Assembly: GCF_009649845.1 (NCBI RefSeq)
Contig: NZ_WJIE01000007.1
Location: 310,001-374,000 of the forward strand
Reading direction: 5' to 3'
Source: Polyangium spumosum
GTDB taxonomy: Bacteria > Myxococcota_A > Polyangia > Polyangiales > Polyangiaceae
Length of the DNA stretch: 64,000 nucleotides
Of this stretch, positions 1-8,047 are shown in pieces. The notes under the pieces are model-generated. The model made no database searches. It was given only the letters and a program-made list of their open reading frames with translations, and was not told the DNA's origin. Numbering within the stretch: the first letter of the stretch is position 1; each line of letters opens with the position of its first letter. The position numbers and the translations under genes were made by a program.

Positions 1-797
1 AGGATCCACCACGCGCCGTCGTTCACGGCGAACGCGCCGAGAACGCCCACGGCGACGGGCAACTGCGCGCGCGCCGGGTGATACGTGGGCTCGGGCGTGA
101 GGAGCGTCCCGTCCTCCTGCATCGCGTAGATCGCGAGCTCCGCGATCGTCTCGAGGTTGCCGTCCACGACCGTCGTCCGCGATCGCACGTAGCCGAGCTC
201 GACCTGACTGCCGCGGCGAAGGAGCTTCGGGAAGCTCACGGCGCCGTACCCCACGGTGGCGAGGCGCTCCTCCTTGGGCCACGCGGGCTCGAACGAGGCC
301 GGCTGATCCTCGCGCCCCTCCGGCGGGAGATCGACGCGGTACGTGACGAGCCGCGGCTCGACCGTGGGCTCGTCGGGCAACGATGGCGCGCTGACCGCCA
401 CGAGCACACGATCGCCGCTCACGGGCAGGATGTCGAAGTAGGGCTCGAGCGAGTCGGCGTCGGCGACGAAGCTACCCACGAGGTCGAGGCGCGGGCTCAC
501 GCCGCCCTCGGGCGTCACGCGCGCGCCCACGAAGCGTTGCCCCTCGTCGGAGTACGCATACGTCTCCCACGCGACGAGCACGCCCGAGGCTTGTGGCACG
601 ATCCGCACGTCCGATCCACGCAGGTACGGCGTGGCGGCGACGGTGATCGGCACGGGCGTACCCGGCAGCGCGCAGACGCCACGAATGCAGTCGTATCCCT
701 CGGGGCAAGCGCCGCCCTCCGCGCAGAGCGCTGGCATGTCCCCGAACGAAGGCCCTCCGCAGCCCACCCCGAACGTCGCGAGCGCGGCGATCATCAC
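1..797 (-). CDS. Lipoprotein, partial (C-terminus outside window)
   Basis: The reading frame is open from the window edge to a GTG/ATG pair at 797/794. The N-terminus is a short hydrophobic stretch ending in FGVGC, a plausible lipobox, followed at once by a Cys-rich segment (CAEGGACPEGYDC, then GVC). This segment closely matches the one in the next gene upstream (839-2122), so the two are tandem paralogues. The rest looks like beta-rich repeats of a secreted protein; no enzymatic motif is visible. The signal peptide has no basic n-region if it starts at 797. An in-frame TTG at 842 overlaps the upstream stop as TTGA and would add an Arg-rich n-region, so translational coupling is possible. Function unknown. 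Confidence 0.75.
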   Translation of the reverse strand, partial: MMIAALATFGVGCGGPSFGDMPALCAEGGACPEGYDCIRGVCALPGTPVPITVAATPYLRGSDVRIVPQASGVLVAWETYAYSDEGQRFVGARVTPEGGVSPRLDLVGSFVADADSLEPYFDILPVSGDRVLVAVSAPSLPDEPTVEPRLVTYRVDLPPEGREDQPASFEPAWPKEERLATVGYGAVSFPKLLRRGSQVELGYVRSRTTVVDGNLETIAELAIYAMQEDGTLLTPEPTYHPARAQLPVAVGVLGAFAVNDGAWWI

Positions 798-838
798 GCG
801 CGCCGATCGCGGATCCAGAACCCGTCCCCTCGATCCCC

Positions 839-2122
839 TCAAGGTGCCCCCATGCCCTCGCGACGCAGATCCGACACGCCGATCCAGAGATCCATGTTCG
901 ACTCGTAGAACTCGGTCCACGCGACGTACACCTTGTCGCCGAGGCCAAACGCGCGCGCCGTGTAGAGCGAACCGGTGCTCGTCCGCGGCACGCTCGCCAC
1001 GATCCGCATGGGCTCCGTCGCCGAGCGCCAAGCGACGTCGATCGTGGGCAGGCTCGGATCTCGCGACACCGGCGCGACGAGCGCGCCCCCTTCGAAGGGC
1101 GTGCCCACGAAGGGCGACGCCGTGTCGGGCAGCGCGAAGCCCTCGTCCACCGTCGGCGTGCCCATCGAAGGCGTGAACACGTAGCTCACCGCGCACGTCG
1201 CCTTCGCCGGATCGCAGTCGCCGCGCCGCATCGAGAAGACGCCGTCTCTCCAGCCGAAGAGCGGCTCGTCCGTGGTCGACGCGAAGGCCGTCATCGTGTT
1301 CGCGCCGCCCATCGCGGCCGCGGGATCCACCGTCGAGAGCGCGTAACTCTCGAAGCCCACGCGCACCGTGAGCAGACCCGCGTCGTCGCGGAAGAGCTGG
1401 CAGTCGCCGGAGAGCGGCGGCACCTCGGGCGGCAGGCTCGCCGAGGCCGTCCAGGTGGTGTTCCAGAGCGAGCCGTTTCGCTCGAGGTGCAAGACCTCCA
1501 CGCGCCCGCCGCCGGAAGGCACGGTCCAGGCGATGTTCACCGTGGTCCCGTCGATCGCGGCGCCGACGTACGCCGGCTCCACGCCGCCGAGGAAGGGCGT
1601 CGTCGTGGAGAAGAGCTTCCCGACCGCGGTCGTCGTGCCGCTCGCCGACGTGCGCTCGATCCCGAGCAGCTCGAGCGTCGTCTCGTCGCCGTCGACGTTC
1701 GGGAACCTCACGAGGACCACGCCGTAACGACCGTCGGGCAGCGGCACCACGGCCGAGGAGATCGTCGTGCCGCCGTACGCGTAAATCGCGCGTGGCTCCG
1801 AGACGCTCCCGTCGGGCGCGACGTGGATCTCGTAGATCCCCTTCGCGCCCGGGGTGAAGCCGTCGTTGACGATCAGCGTCGCGCCCTCGCCCTCGGCCGA
1901 GAGCCAGAACATCTCGGGCGGGTTGATCCAGGCGACACGTTTCGGCCGGCGGCTCGTGGGGTTCTCGCCGTCGCGCACGCAGACCGTGGCCTGGCACGAG
2001 TACCCCTCGGGGCAGAGCCCGCCGGATTCACACGAAAATGGCACGTCGCCGAGCTCGGGCGTGCAGCCCGCGCCGAAGAGCGCCGAAAACCAGAGGAAGT
2101 AGCGGGCCGTCCGCCCGAGCAT
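839..2122 (-). CDS. Lipoprotein with Cys-rich EGF-like N-terminal motif
   Basis: 427 residues. A signal peptide with Arg residues and the lipobox LFGAGC predicts a lipid-anchored envelope protein. Directly after the anchor Cys come about 30 residues with four more Cys (SCESGGLCPEGYSC, then TVC), the short CPEGY/C motif common in myxobacterial surface lipoproteins. The remaining ~380 residues contain repeated 'W..G..V' strands and could form a beta-propeller; that is inference. It is the upstream paralogue of the gene at 1-797, 41 bp away. The start is supported by a TAGACT box six bases before the ATG, with no Shine-Dalgarno sequence. Function unknown. Confidence 0.85.
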   Translation of the reverse strand: MLGRTARYFLWFSALFGAGCTPELGDVPFSCESGGLCPEGYSCQATVCVRDGENPTSRRPKRVAWINPPEMFWLSAEGEGATLIVNDGFTPGAKGIYEIHVAPDGSVSEPRAIYAYGGTTISSAVVPLPDGRYGVVLVRFPNVDGDETTLELLGIERTSASGTTTAVGKLFSTTTPFLGGVEPAYVGAAIDGTTVNIAWTVPSGGGRVEVLHLERNGSLWNTTWTASASLPPEVPPLSGDCQLFRDDAGLLTVRVGFESYALSTVDPAAAMGGANTMTAFASTTDEPLFGWRDGVFSMRRGDCDPAKATCAVSYVFTPSMGTPTVDEGFALPDTASPFVGTPFEGGALVAPVSRDPSLPTIDVAWRSATEPMRIVASVPRTSTGSLYTARAFGLGDKVYVAWTEFYESNMDLWIGVSDLRREGMGAP

Positions 2123-2128
2123 GCGAGC

Positions 2129-2134
2129 AGTCTA
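2129..2134 (-). promoter_or_regulatory. -10 box TAGACT for leaderless start at 2122
   Basis: TAGACT on the minus strand ends six bases before the ATG at 2122, the distance at which transcription would begin at or next to the start codon. No Shine-Dalgarno sequence is present. Confidence 0.55.
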
Positions 2135-2175
2135 CCCCCGGACCCGGCCGCTTTGCGTCGGAAATGCGCGCCCTG

Positions 2176-3831
2176 TCAGCCTTCGCGCGCGCCGCCCGGC
2201 GCGTGGGCCTTCCCCGCGCCGTGCCTCGGCCCGCCCGCCTCGCTCCTCGGCGGCGTGTCCATCTGCGGAAACCACTCGAAAAACCGGTGCAAATGGGCGC
2301 GCCGCTCCGGATCGATGTACTCGAAGACCACCCCCCGATCGTTGATCTCCCAGAACTCGTTGCTGGTCACGGAGAGCATCTCGTTCTTGATCGACCAGAG
2401 CCGATGGGGCCGCTCGTCGCGCATGTCGCGGTGGATCTGCCTCGCCAGATCGACCTCGCCCTTCTGCAGGTAGTACGTCGCGAGCTTGACCTGCGCCTTG
2501 CGCACGCCGCGGAGCGACTGCTCCTGCTGCGCCACCTCCGCCTCCTTGTCGACCTCGAGGAAGATCCGGAGCAGCTCGTCCCGCACCGAGGCGCCGAGAT
2601 CGTAGGCGAGCTCGTTCAGCGCGCAGAGGTCGAAGGCCACGGTCTCCGTGACGAACGCGAGCTTCATCGCGTGCGCCGTCTGCGCGTAGTACTTGAAGTG
2701 CCCCGCGATCCGCAGCGCCTCCTCGCCCCAGCCCTGCGAGAGGATCTTCTCGCCGAGGTAGCGGTACTGGTTCAGGCAGTTGTACGCGGCCGGCACGTCC
2801 CGCGCGTTGAGCGCGCGGCGCATGTACGTGTTGAAGAACTTGATCACCGTCGAGAGCGCCGCGCGATCCTCCGCCGCGAGCGCCGCGAGCCCGATGTACC
2901 TCGTGCCGATCGCGATGCGGTTGACGATGTCCGGCATCTCCGTCAGCGCCTCGCGCAGCACCATCAAGAACTGCCGGAGCGCCTTGTATTCGAGCCAGGT
3001 GCGATCGCTCTGGAGCTTGCCGAGCGCGACCTCGTTCATGCTCACGAAGTCGGCGTCCCGGAGCAGGCGCCCGCTGATCGAGAACCAGCGCTCGTCGAGC
3101 GTGCTCTTGTGCGGCATGTACGCGACCACGAGATCGCAGATCGCGTCGACCGTGTTCGAGGCGATCCCCTTGTCCTTCTGCTCGATCGCGTTGAGCCCGA
3201 TGTCGGCGAGGTGCTCGAGCGCCGAGAGCGCGGTCATGCGCCGGCCGTCGACGTCCTCGTCCGACTCGTCGCTCGGCCTGCGGAGCGCCTGCGCCACGCC
3301 CGCCTTGCGGATGCGCTCGACGATCTTGTCGGGCTCGAGGAAGTCGAAGACGTAGTTGAAGTAAGGCGCCATCACGAGCAGGCTCAGCGTGAGCAGCACG
3401 ATCGAGCCCATGACGCCGAAGCGCGGGACGAAGGACAGATCCGGCTCGGGCGCCTGTCGGATCGCGTAGTTCACCCAGAGCGAGAAGACCGCCGAGACCA
3501 CGAAGAACGCGATCACCGCGCGGTTCGTGCGGTCCCGGAAGAACATGTCCGTGATGCGCGGCGTGTACCGCGTCGCCGCGAGCTGCACGATGATCGAGGC
3601 GACGGTGATGACGATCCCCAGGATCGCCGCGATCACCTCGCCCGTGCCGCCCATGATCCGGCTCGCGTCGTCCGGCGACATCGCGCCGAAGAGCGCGGTC
3701 ACGCCGCCGGGTTGCGCCTTCGAGAGATCGACGAGCCGGAACGCGACGAACGCCGCCACGCTGACGCTGGCGAGGATCGAGAGCGGGTAGAGCCACAGGC
3801 TCTGCGAGATCGCGAGGCGAGCTTTACGCAC
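2176..3831 (-). CDS. DUF2254 family integral membrane protein
   Basis: 551 residues. Four hydrophobic segments lie in the first ~165 residues (about 12-32, 62-86, 105-125, 140-165), with the conserved YTPRITDMFFRD segment between the second and third. This arrangement is that of the DUF2254 predicted membrane proteins. The ~380-residue remainder is cytoplasmic and helical, with no catalytic motif I recognise. The GTG start at 3831 follows a strong GAGGAGG, but at unusually short spacing. The gene lies 28 bp downstream of 3860-4741 on the same strand and is probably cotranscribed. The biochemical role of the family is not established. Confidence 0.8.
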   Translation of the reverse strand: MRKARLAISQSLWLYPLSILASVSVAAFVAFRLVDLSKAQPGGVTALFGAMSPDDASRIMGGTGEVIAAILGIVITVASIIVQLAATRYTPRITDMFFRDRTNRAVIAFFVVSAVFSLWVNYAIRQAPEPDLSFVPRFGVMGSIVLLTLSLLVMAPYFNYVFDFLEPDKIVERIRKAGVAQALRRPSDESDEDVDGRRMTALSALEHLADIGLNAIEQKDKGIASNTVDAICDLVVAYMPHKSTLDERWFSISGRLLRDADFVSMNEVALGKLQSDRTWLEYKALRQFLMVLREALTEMPDIVNRIAIGTRYIGLAALAAEDRAALSTVIKFFNTYMRRALNARDVPAAYNCLNQYRYLGEKILSQGWGEEALRIAGHFKYYAQTAHAMKLAFVTETVAFDLCALNELAYDLGASVRDELLRIFLEVDKEAEVAQQEQSLRGVRKAQVKLATYYLQKGEVDLARQIHRDMRDERPHRLWSIKNEMLSVTSNEFWEINDRGVVFEYIDPERRAHLHRFFEWFPQMDTPPRSEAGGPRHGAGKAHAPGGAREG

Positions 3832-3859
3832 GAGCCTCCTCGAGAGGACGAGAGCGCGG

Positions 3860-4741
3860 CTACGGGCTCTCGCCGCCCTCGAGGTCCTCGGCCAGGTAGC
3901 TCAGGATGACCTCGTCGAGCGACTTCTCGCTGATGAGATCCTCACCGAAGATCGAGGTTCCCTGCGCGGGACGCGCGGTCGCGAAGATGGCCGGCGGGCG
4001 CGTCTGCGCGTAACGCCCCGCGCTCGTCGGCGACGACACGGACGCGGGCTCCGGCGTCCCGAGCGCGCGATAGACCCCCGCCGTGAAGAGCGCGCCGCCC
4101 TTCTTCGAAGGGCTCAGCGAGGTGGGCGGCGGCGGGACGTCCTGCGTCTGCTGCACGAAGGTCGCCGTCTCGGGCGCCTTCGTCTTCTCCTCGAGCGACG
4201 ACAGATCGAGGTCCATGTTCCCCGTCGTCGGCGCGGGCGGCGGCGGCGCGGGCGCCTTTCCGCGGAGCGCGGCCTGCAGATCCGTCGCGTTCATCAGCAC
4301 GGACGGGCGCTGCGGCAGGGCCGGGTTGAAGCTCGGCGGCGGCGCCGCGGGCTCCGGCGCAGCAGCGGCAGCGGGGGGAGGAGGAGGCGCAGCCGGCGCC
4401 GGAGGAGGCGCAGCCGGCGCGGGGGCGGGCTCCGGCTTCGCGGGGGCCGAGGCCTCGGGTTTGTCCTCGAAAATGTGGTCGAACTGTCCGTCGCGCAAAG
4501 CGACGAACATCGCTTTGTGCTGCTCCTTCATGAGCTGACGGACGATCTCCTGCACGTTCGCCTCGTTGAGGTGCTCCGCGTAGGAGGTCTTCAGGGTCTT
4601 CAGGATGCGCCCGCCGTCCGCGAAAAGATGCGTGATCACGTGCGGGTGACGGTGCCCCGAGTCTTCCGTTTGAATATGGAAGACACGTCCCTTGTGCTTG
4701 ACGTTGTTGTTGAAGCCGAGAAGCGGTGAGATGACTTTCAC
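3860..4741 (-). CDS. Conserved hypothetical protein with Pro/Ala-rich linker
   Basis: 293 residues, GTG start at 4741. The first ~85 residues form a compact conserved-looking domain (FNNNVKHKGRVFHIQTED, then THLFADGGRILKT). A long low-complexity Pro/Ala linker follows (about residues 95-180), then a short C-terminal region ending in the acidic LSYLAEDLEG. There is no signal peptide or membrane segment, so it is probably cytoplasmic. The architecture of a small domain, disordered linker and C-terminal peptide suggests an adaptor, but that is inference. It precedes the DUF2254 gene. The perfect inverted repeat at 4773-4791 lies 31 bp before its start and could be its operator. Confidence 0.75.
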   Translation of the reverse strand: MKVISPLLGFNNNVKHKGRVFHIQTEDSGHRHPHVITHLFADGGRILKTLKTSYAEHLNEANVQEIVRQLMKEQHKAMFVALRDGQFDHIFEDKPEASAPAKPEPAPAPAAPPPAPAAPPPPPAAAAAPEPAAPPPSFNPALPQRPSVLMNATDLQAALRGKAPAPPPPAPTTGNMDLDLSSLEEKTKAPETATFVQQTQDVPPPPTSLSPSKKGGALFTAGVYRALGTPEPASVSSPTSAGRYAQTRPPAIFATARPAQGTSIFGEDLISEKSLDEVILSYLAEDLEGGESP

Positions 4742-4772
4742 GGCGATCGATAAGGCTCCTGAAGGCCCAGAG

Positions 4773-4791
4773 AGACCCTACCATAGGGTCT
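4773..4791. promoter_or_regulatory. Perfect 8-bp inverted repeat, 3-bp spacer
   Basis: AGACCCTA, CCA, TAGGGTCT: both arms match exactly. It lies between the stop of the membrane protein at 4884 and the start at 4741. No T-run follows on either strand, so an operator is more likely than an intrinsic terminator. Confidence 0.45.
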
Positions 4792-4883
4792 GCCGGAGCG
4801 ACCAACAAACGTCGCTTCAATCGACACGAGCGCTGGAATCCTGCGCCCTCGAGGTCGGCGCTCTCCTTCTTTCTCGTCTTGCT

Positions 4884-5222
4884 TCAAGGCAGACATCGCT
4901 CGAACTCGTCGGCGTTTCCCGCGCGCATCGCACACTCCGCCTCGTCCGCGGTGAGGTAGGTCGGGCAGCGCGCGAACTTCCGGTCGCCCCCGGCGATCGA
5001 CCGCGCCTGGGCCTTGCGCGCCGCGAGCTCGGCCGCCGGCGGCTTCGCGTCGATGGCGTGGACGACGTGCTCCACGTAGCGATCGAGCAGCGCCGCGCAC
5101 GTCTCCGGGGAAGGATGCGCCGCGAGCGCACGACGTAGCGGCTTCGACGCGACGAACCCCACGACGAGCAGCACGATCACGAGCGTCGTCACCACCTCCA
5201 CGCGGCTCGCCGTCGAGCTCAC
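4884..5222 (-). CDS. Small membrane-anchored Cys-containing protein
   Basis: About 112 residues from the GTG at 5222, which overlaps the TGA of the upstream lipoprotein as GTGA; this coupling is why I prefer it over the longer frame starting at 5306. One transmembrane helix (about residues 9-30) is followed by a ~80-residue domain. Its Cys pattern (ETCAALLDRY, then ECAMRAGNADEFERCL at the C-terminus) resembles that of the upstream lipoprotein, so the pair are likely anchored paralogues in the periplasm. Function unknown. Confidence 0.7.
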   Translation of the reverse strand: MSSTASRVEVVTTLVIVLLVVGFVASKPLRRALAAHPSPETCAALLDRYVEHVVHAIDAKPPAAELAARKAQARSIAGGDRKFARCPTYLTADEAECAMRAGNADEFERCLP

Positions 5223-5554
5223 TCGAGACACTGATCGACCTGCTCGGCCGTCGTCGCCTTGCGCACGCACTCCATCGCGCGCTCCGTGATCCGGCGCCCG
5301 ACGCACTTGCTGACGAGCTCGTCTCCGCGCGCCGCGCGCACGGCGGCCGTCCGCTTCTGCACCTCGGCCGGGTCCGTGACGTTCTGCGCCGCGAGCTCGA
5401 TCGCCGCGCTCTTGTCGAAGATCTCGTCACACTCGGCCTTCGTCGCCGGGCGACCACAGCCGACCACGACAAAAGCGAGCGAGACGATCAGGCAGGCCCC
5501 CGCGAGGCGCCCCCTCGCGCTCGAACCACCCTGCTCCATCATGCGCTGGCCCAT
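5219..5554 (-). CDS. Small lipoprotein, partner of 4884-5222
   Basis: 111 residues. A signal peptide with lipobox VVVGC is followed by a helical ~80-residue domain carrying four Cys (AECDEIF, SKCVGRR, MECVRKA, DQCLE at the C-terminus). The spacing of the last Cys pairs mirrors the downstream protein. The two genes overlap by four bases and must be cotranscribed. In-frame ATGs at 5542 and 5539 are alternative starts that would still give a complete signal peptide. Function unknown; a pair of small Cys-rich domains held at the membrane could interact, but this is inference. Confidence 0.75.
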   Translation of the reverse strand: MGQRMMEQGGSSARGRLAGACLIVSLAFVVVGCGRPATKAECDEIFDKSAAIELAAQNVTDPAEVQKRTAAVRAARGDELVSKCVGRRITERAMECVRKATTAEQVDQCLE

Positions 5555-5663
5555 GGGTCCGGGACCTTGGCGTGCCTCCGCCCGAGGCGCAAGCGCCGGC
5601 CGCGCGAGGAAGCACGACCGGACGCAGAGGGGCCCGTCGAATTCTGGACGCTCGGTTTGGCCT

Positions 5664-5672
5664 TGCTAAGCT
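5664..5672 (+). promoter_or_regulatory. Extended -10 TGCTAAGCT for leaderless start at 5679
   Basis: TGC plus TAAGCT ends six bases before the GTG at 5679. There is no Shine-Dalgarno sequence. Confidence 0.55.
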
Positions 5673-5678
5673 CGATCC

Positions 5679-6539
5679 GTGAGCAAAGCGAAGGACAACC
5701 CAGCCTCCTTCGCACCCGCGGCAGCGGGCAAAGGAGCGGGCCAGACGGCCGGCGCCAAGAAGGCCTCGCCGCGCCGCGAGCGCGCCAAGGTCACGCCGAA
5801 GAAGCGGCCCGCGCGGCCGAAATCGGTGCTCGCCGAGGACATGCTCCGCCGCGCGCTCGAGGCGCCGACGCCGCGCTCCCGCGCGCTCTGGGCCCGCCGA
5901 GGCCTCGCCACCCGCGCCCCGCTCGACCGCACGACGCAGGCCATGCTGCTCCGTCAGCTCTACCTCGCTTACTACGAGGAGTGCCGCTTCGTGCAGGCCG
6001 CCGCGATCGCCGAGCAGGCGCTCACGCTCGACGTGTTGCCCGACGTCGCGCACCAGGACGCCGCGCGCGCGAAGCAGGCGCTCGGGGACGTCGAGGGCGC
6101 GGCCGCGCATCTGCGGCTCGCCGCGCGTATCGGCCCCGCGAGCCGCAAGGCGTTCCATTACTGGACCCTCGGCAGCCTCTTTTACCTGCACCACCGCTAC
6201 GCCGAGGCGATCGCCGCGATGTCCCGCGCCGCGCGCTGGGGCACGACCGACAAGCCGCTCTACCATGGGCACCTCGCGCTCGCGCGGATCGCGCTCGGCC
6301 AGGAGGTCGACGGCATCGGCGAGCTCATCGACAGGTTACTCGTCGCGCCCGCGGGCGGCGGTTACGGCCGCTTCGTGCTCGGCCTGCTCGCCCTCCACGC
6401 CGGCCGGCCGGTCGACGCCCGCCGCTGGCTCGAGGCCTTCGTCGACCGCACCACCTCGGGCCGCAGGGCCGCCGCCATCGCGCTCCGCGGCGAGGTGGAG
6501 GCGGCTCGGCAGGCCCTCGCGCGCCTCCCTGCGGATTGA
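5679..6539 (+). CDS. TPR-like helical repeat protein
   Basis: 286 residues, GTG start. The first ~50 residues are Lys/Arg/Ala/Pro-rich and probably disordered. From about residue 85 to the end the sequence is built of helical pairs of TPR type (for example YYEECRFVQAAAIAEQAL, LGDVEGAAAHLRLAARI, YAEAIAAMSRAARWG), roughly five units. No signal peptide or enzymatic motif is present. Such proteins serve as cytoplasmic scaffolds; the partner is unknown. The start is supported by a TGCTAAGCT box six bases upstream. The DsbD-like gene follows 58 bp later with its own promoter-like box, so they need not be cotranscribed. Confidence 0.75.
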   Translation: MSKAKDNPASFAPAAAGKGAGQTAGAKKASPRRERAKVTPKKRPARPKSVLAEDMLRRALEAPTPRSRALWARRGLATRAPLDRTTQAMLLRQLYLAYYEECRFVQAAAIAEQALTLDVLPDVAHQDAARAKQALGDVEGAAAHLRLAARIGPASRKAFHYWTLGSLFYLHHRYAEAIAAMSRAARWGTTDKPLYHGHLALARIALGQEVDGIGELIDRLLVAPAGGGYGRFVLGLLALHAGRPVDARRWLEAFVDRTTSGRRAAAIALRGEVEAARQALARLPAD

Positions 6540-6581
6540 TTGCCCGGGGCATTCGTGGATCGGGCCGAACGCTCGACCCTT

Positions 6582-6590
6582 TGGTAACAT
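6582..6590 (+). promoter_or_regulatory. Extended -10 TGGTAACAT before start at 6598
   Basis: TGG plus TAACAT ends seven bases before the GTG at 6598. No Shine-Dalgarno sequence precedes this GTG or the ATG at 6619. Confidence 0.5.
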
Positions 6591-6597
6591 ACGCCCC

Positions 6598-7998
6598 GTG
6601 CGACCCCGACGTGATCCCATGACACCCGCGCCTCGTTCGCTCGCGCCGCTCGCCCTCGCCGCGCTCGCGATCGGGGTGCTCCTCCTCTCGCCCTCCGCGG
6701 CCTTCGCAGCGGAGGACAGCCGCGATCTCTTCACGCGCCTGCGTGAGGACTACGGCCTCGTCGGCGGCGCGGTCGGCGCGTTCGTCGGCGGGCTCTTGAC
6801 CTGCCTCACGCCCTGCGTTTACCCGATGATCGCGATCACGGTCAGCGTCTTCGGGGCCAAGCAGGCGTCGAGCCGCAAGCAGGCCGTGCTGCTCTCGCTC
6901 TCGTTCGTCATGGGCATCGCGGTCCTCTTCACCACGCTGCTCGTCGGCGCTGCGCTCACGGGAGGCCTCTTCGGCGCGGCGCTGCAGAAGTGGTGGGTCA
7001 ACGTCGGGATCGCGCTCGTGATGGGCGCGATGGCCGCGTCCATGTTCGGCGCCTTCGAGCTCACGCTGCCCGAGGGCTTGATGCAGCGCCTCTCCAGCGT
7101 CGGCGGCGTCGGCTACGGCGGCGCCTTCGCGCTCGGCCTCGTGAGCAGCCTCATCGCCGCGCCTTGCACCGGCCCCGTGCTCACGGGCGTGCTCCTCTGG
7201 ATCGGCAAGACGCAGAGCGTGGTGCTCGGCGCGCTCGTGGGCTTCTGCTACGCGCTCGGCCTCGGCTTGCCCTTCTTCCTCGTCGGCGCGTTCGCGGTCG
7301 GCTTGCCGAAGGGCGGCAAGTGGATGGTCGCCGTGAAGTCGTTCTTCGGCACCGTCCTGCTCGTCTGCGCCCTCTACTTCCTGCGTTACGCCATCCCGGC
7401 GATGACCAAGGTGGCACGGCATGACACGGTGTTCATGGTCGCGGGTGGCGCGGCGATCCTGTTCGGCATCCTGCTCGGCGCGATCCACCTCGACTGGAGC
7501 GACGGCGGCGTAGGCGTGAAGATCCGCAAGGCGCTCGGCATCGTCGCGGCGACCGCGGGTGGCTTCGTCCTCTGGGTCAGCGTCGAGCTGCCGCCCGAGA
7601 TGCCGCACATCGTGGCGGACGCGAACGCGGCGCCGGGTCAGCCCGCGAAGAAGCTCCTCATGTGGGAGCACTCGGAGAAGGACGCGACGGAGAAGGCGCA
7701 ACGCGAGAAGCGACCCCTCATGGTCGACTTCACGGCCGACTGGTGCGGCGCTTGCAAAGAGTTCACGAAGCACACCTTCTCCGATCCACGCGTCATGGAA
7801 AAGACGGGCAACTTCGTCGCGGTCAAGTTCGACGCGACCGACGACGAGGATCCGCAGGTGGAGCAGGTGAAGAAGAAGTACGGGGTGGTTGGGCTTCCGA
7901 CGGTGGTCATCTTCGACTCGACCGGCAAGGAGCGGAAGCGGTTCACCGAGTTCGTGCCTGCCGACAAGTTCCTCGCGGCCATCGAAGGCATCGAGTAA
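6598..7998 (+). CDS. DsbD-type thiol:disulfide interchange protein, lacking the N-terminal domain
   Basis: 466 residues from the GTG at 6598; an ATG at 6619 is the alternative. A signal peptide (cleavage near AFA-AED) is followed by an eight-helix CcdA/DsbD transmembrane domain with the paired cysteines in LTCLTPCVYP and IAAPCTGP, and a C-terminal thioredoxin domain with DWCGACK. This is the DsbD beta and gamma module. The usual periplasmic alpha domain, which hands electrons to DsbC/DsbG, is absent: only about 25 residues separate the signal peptide from the first helix. It should move reducing equivalents from cytoplasmic thioredoxin to the periplasm, with an unknown final partner. The lipoprotein at 8048 follows after 49 bp. 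Confidence 0.85.
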   Translation: MRPRRDPMTPAPRSLAPLALAALAIGVLLLSPSAAFAAEDSRDLFTRLREDYGLVGGAVGAFVGGLLTCLTPCVYPMIAITVSVFGAKQASSRKQAVLLSLSFVMGIAVLFTTLLVGAALTGGLFGAALQKWWVNVGIALVMGAMAASMFGAFELTLPEGLMQRLSSVGGVGYGGAFALGLVSSLIAAPCTGPVLTGVLLWIGKTQSVVLGALVGFCYALGLGLPFFLVGAFAVGLPKGGKWMVAVKSFFGTVLLVCALYFLRYAIPAMTKVARHDTVFMVAGGAAILFGILLGAIHLDWSDGGVGVKIRKALGIVAATAGGFVLWVSVELPPEMPHIVADANAAPGQPAKKLLMWEHSEKDATEKAQREKRPLMVDFTADWCGACKEFTKHTFSDPRVMEKTGNFVAVKFDATDDEDPQVEQVKKKYGVVGLPTVVIFDSTGKERKRFTEFVPADKFLAAIEGIE

Positions 7999-8047
7999 AC
8001 GGCGCGCCCATACCCCCTCGCATCGTTGCCGCATCGCGAGGTCCGAC

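Noticed and set aside
2038-3909. A 623-codon plus frame opposite the DUF2254 gene
   Set aside because: Its product is Arg/Asp/His-rich with no hydrophobic core or motif, as expected for the antisense of a high-G+C gene. The minus frame has membrane helices and a family match.
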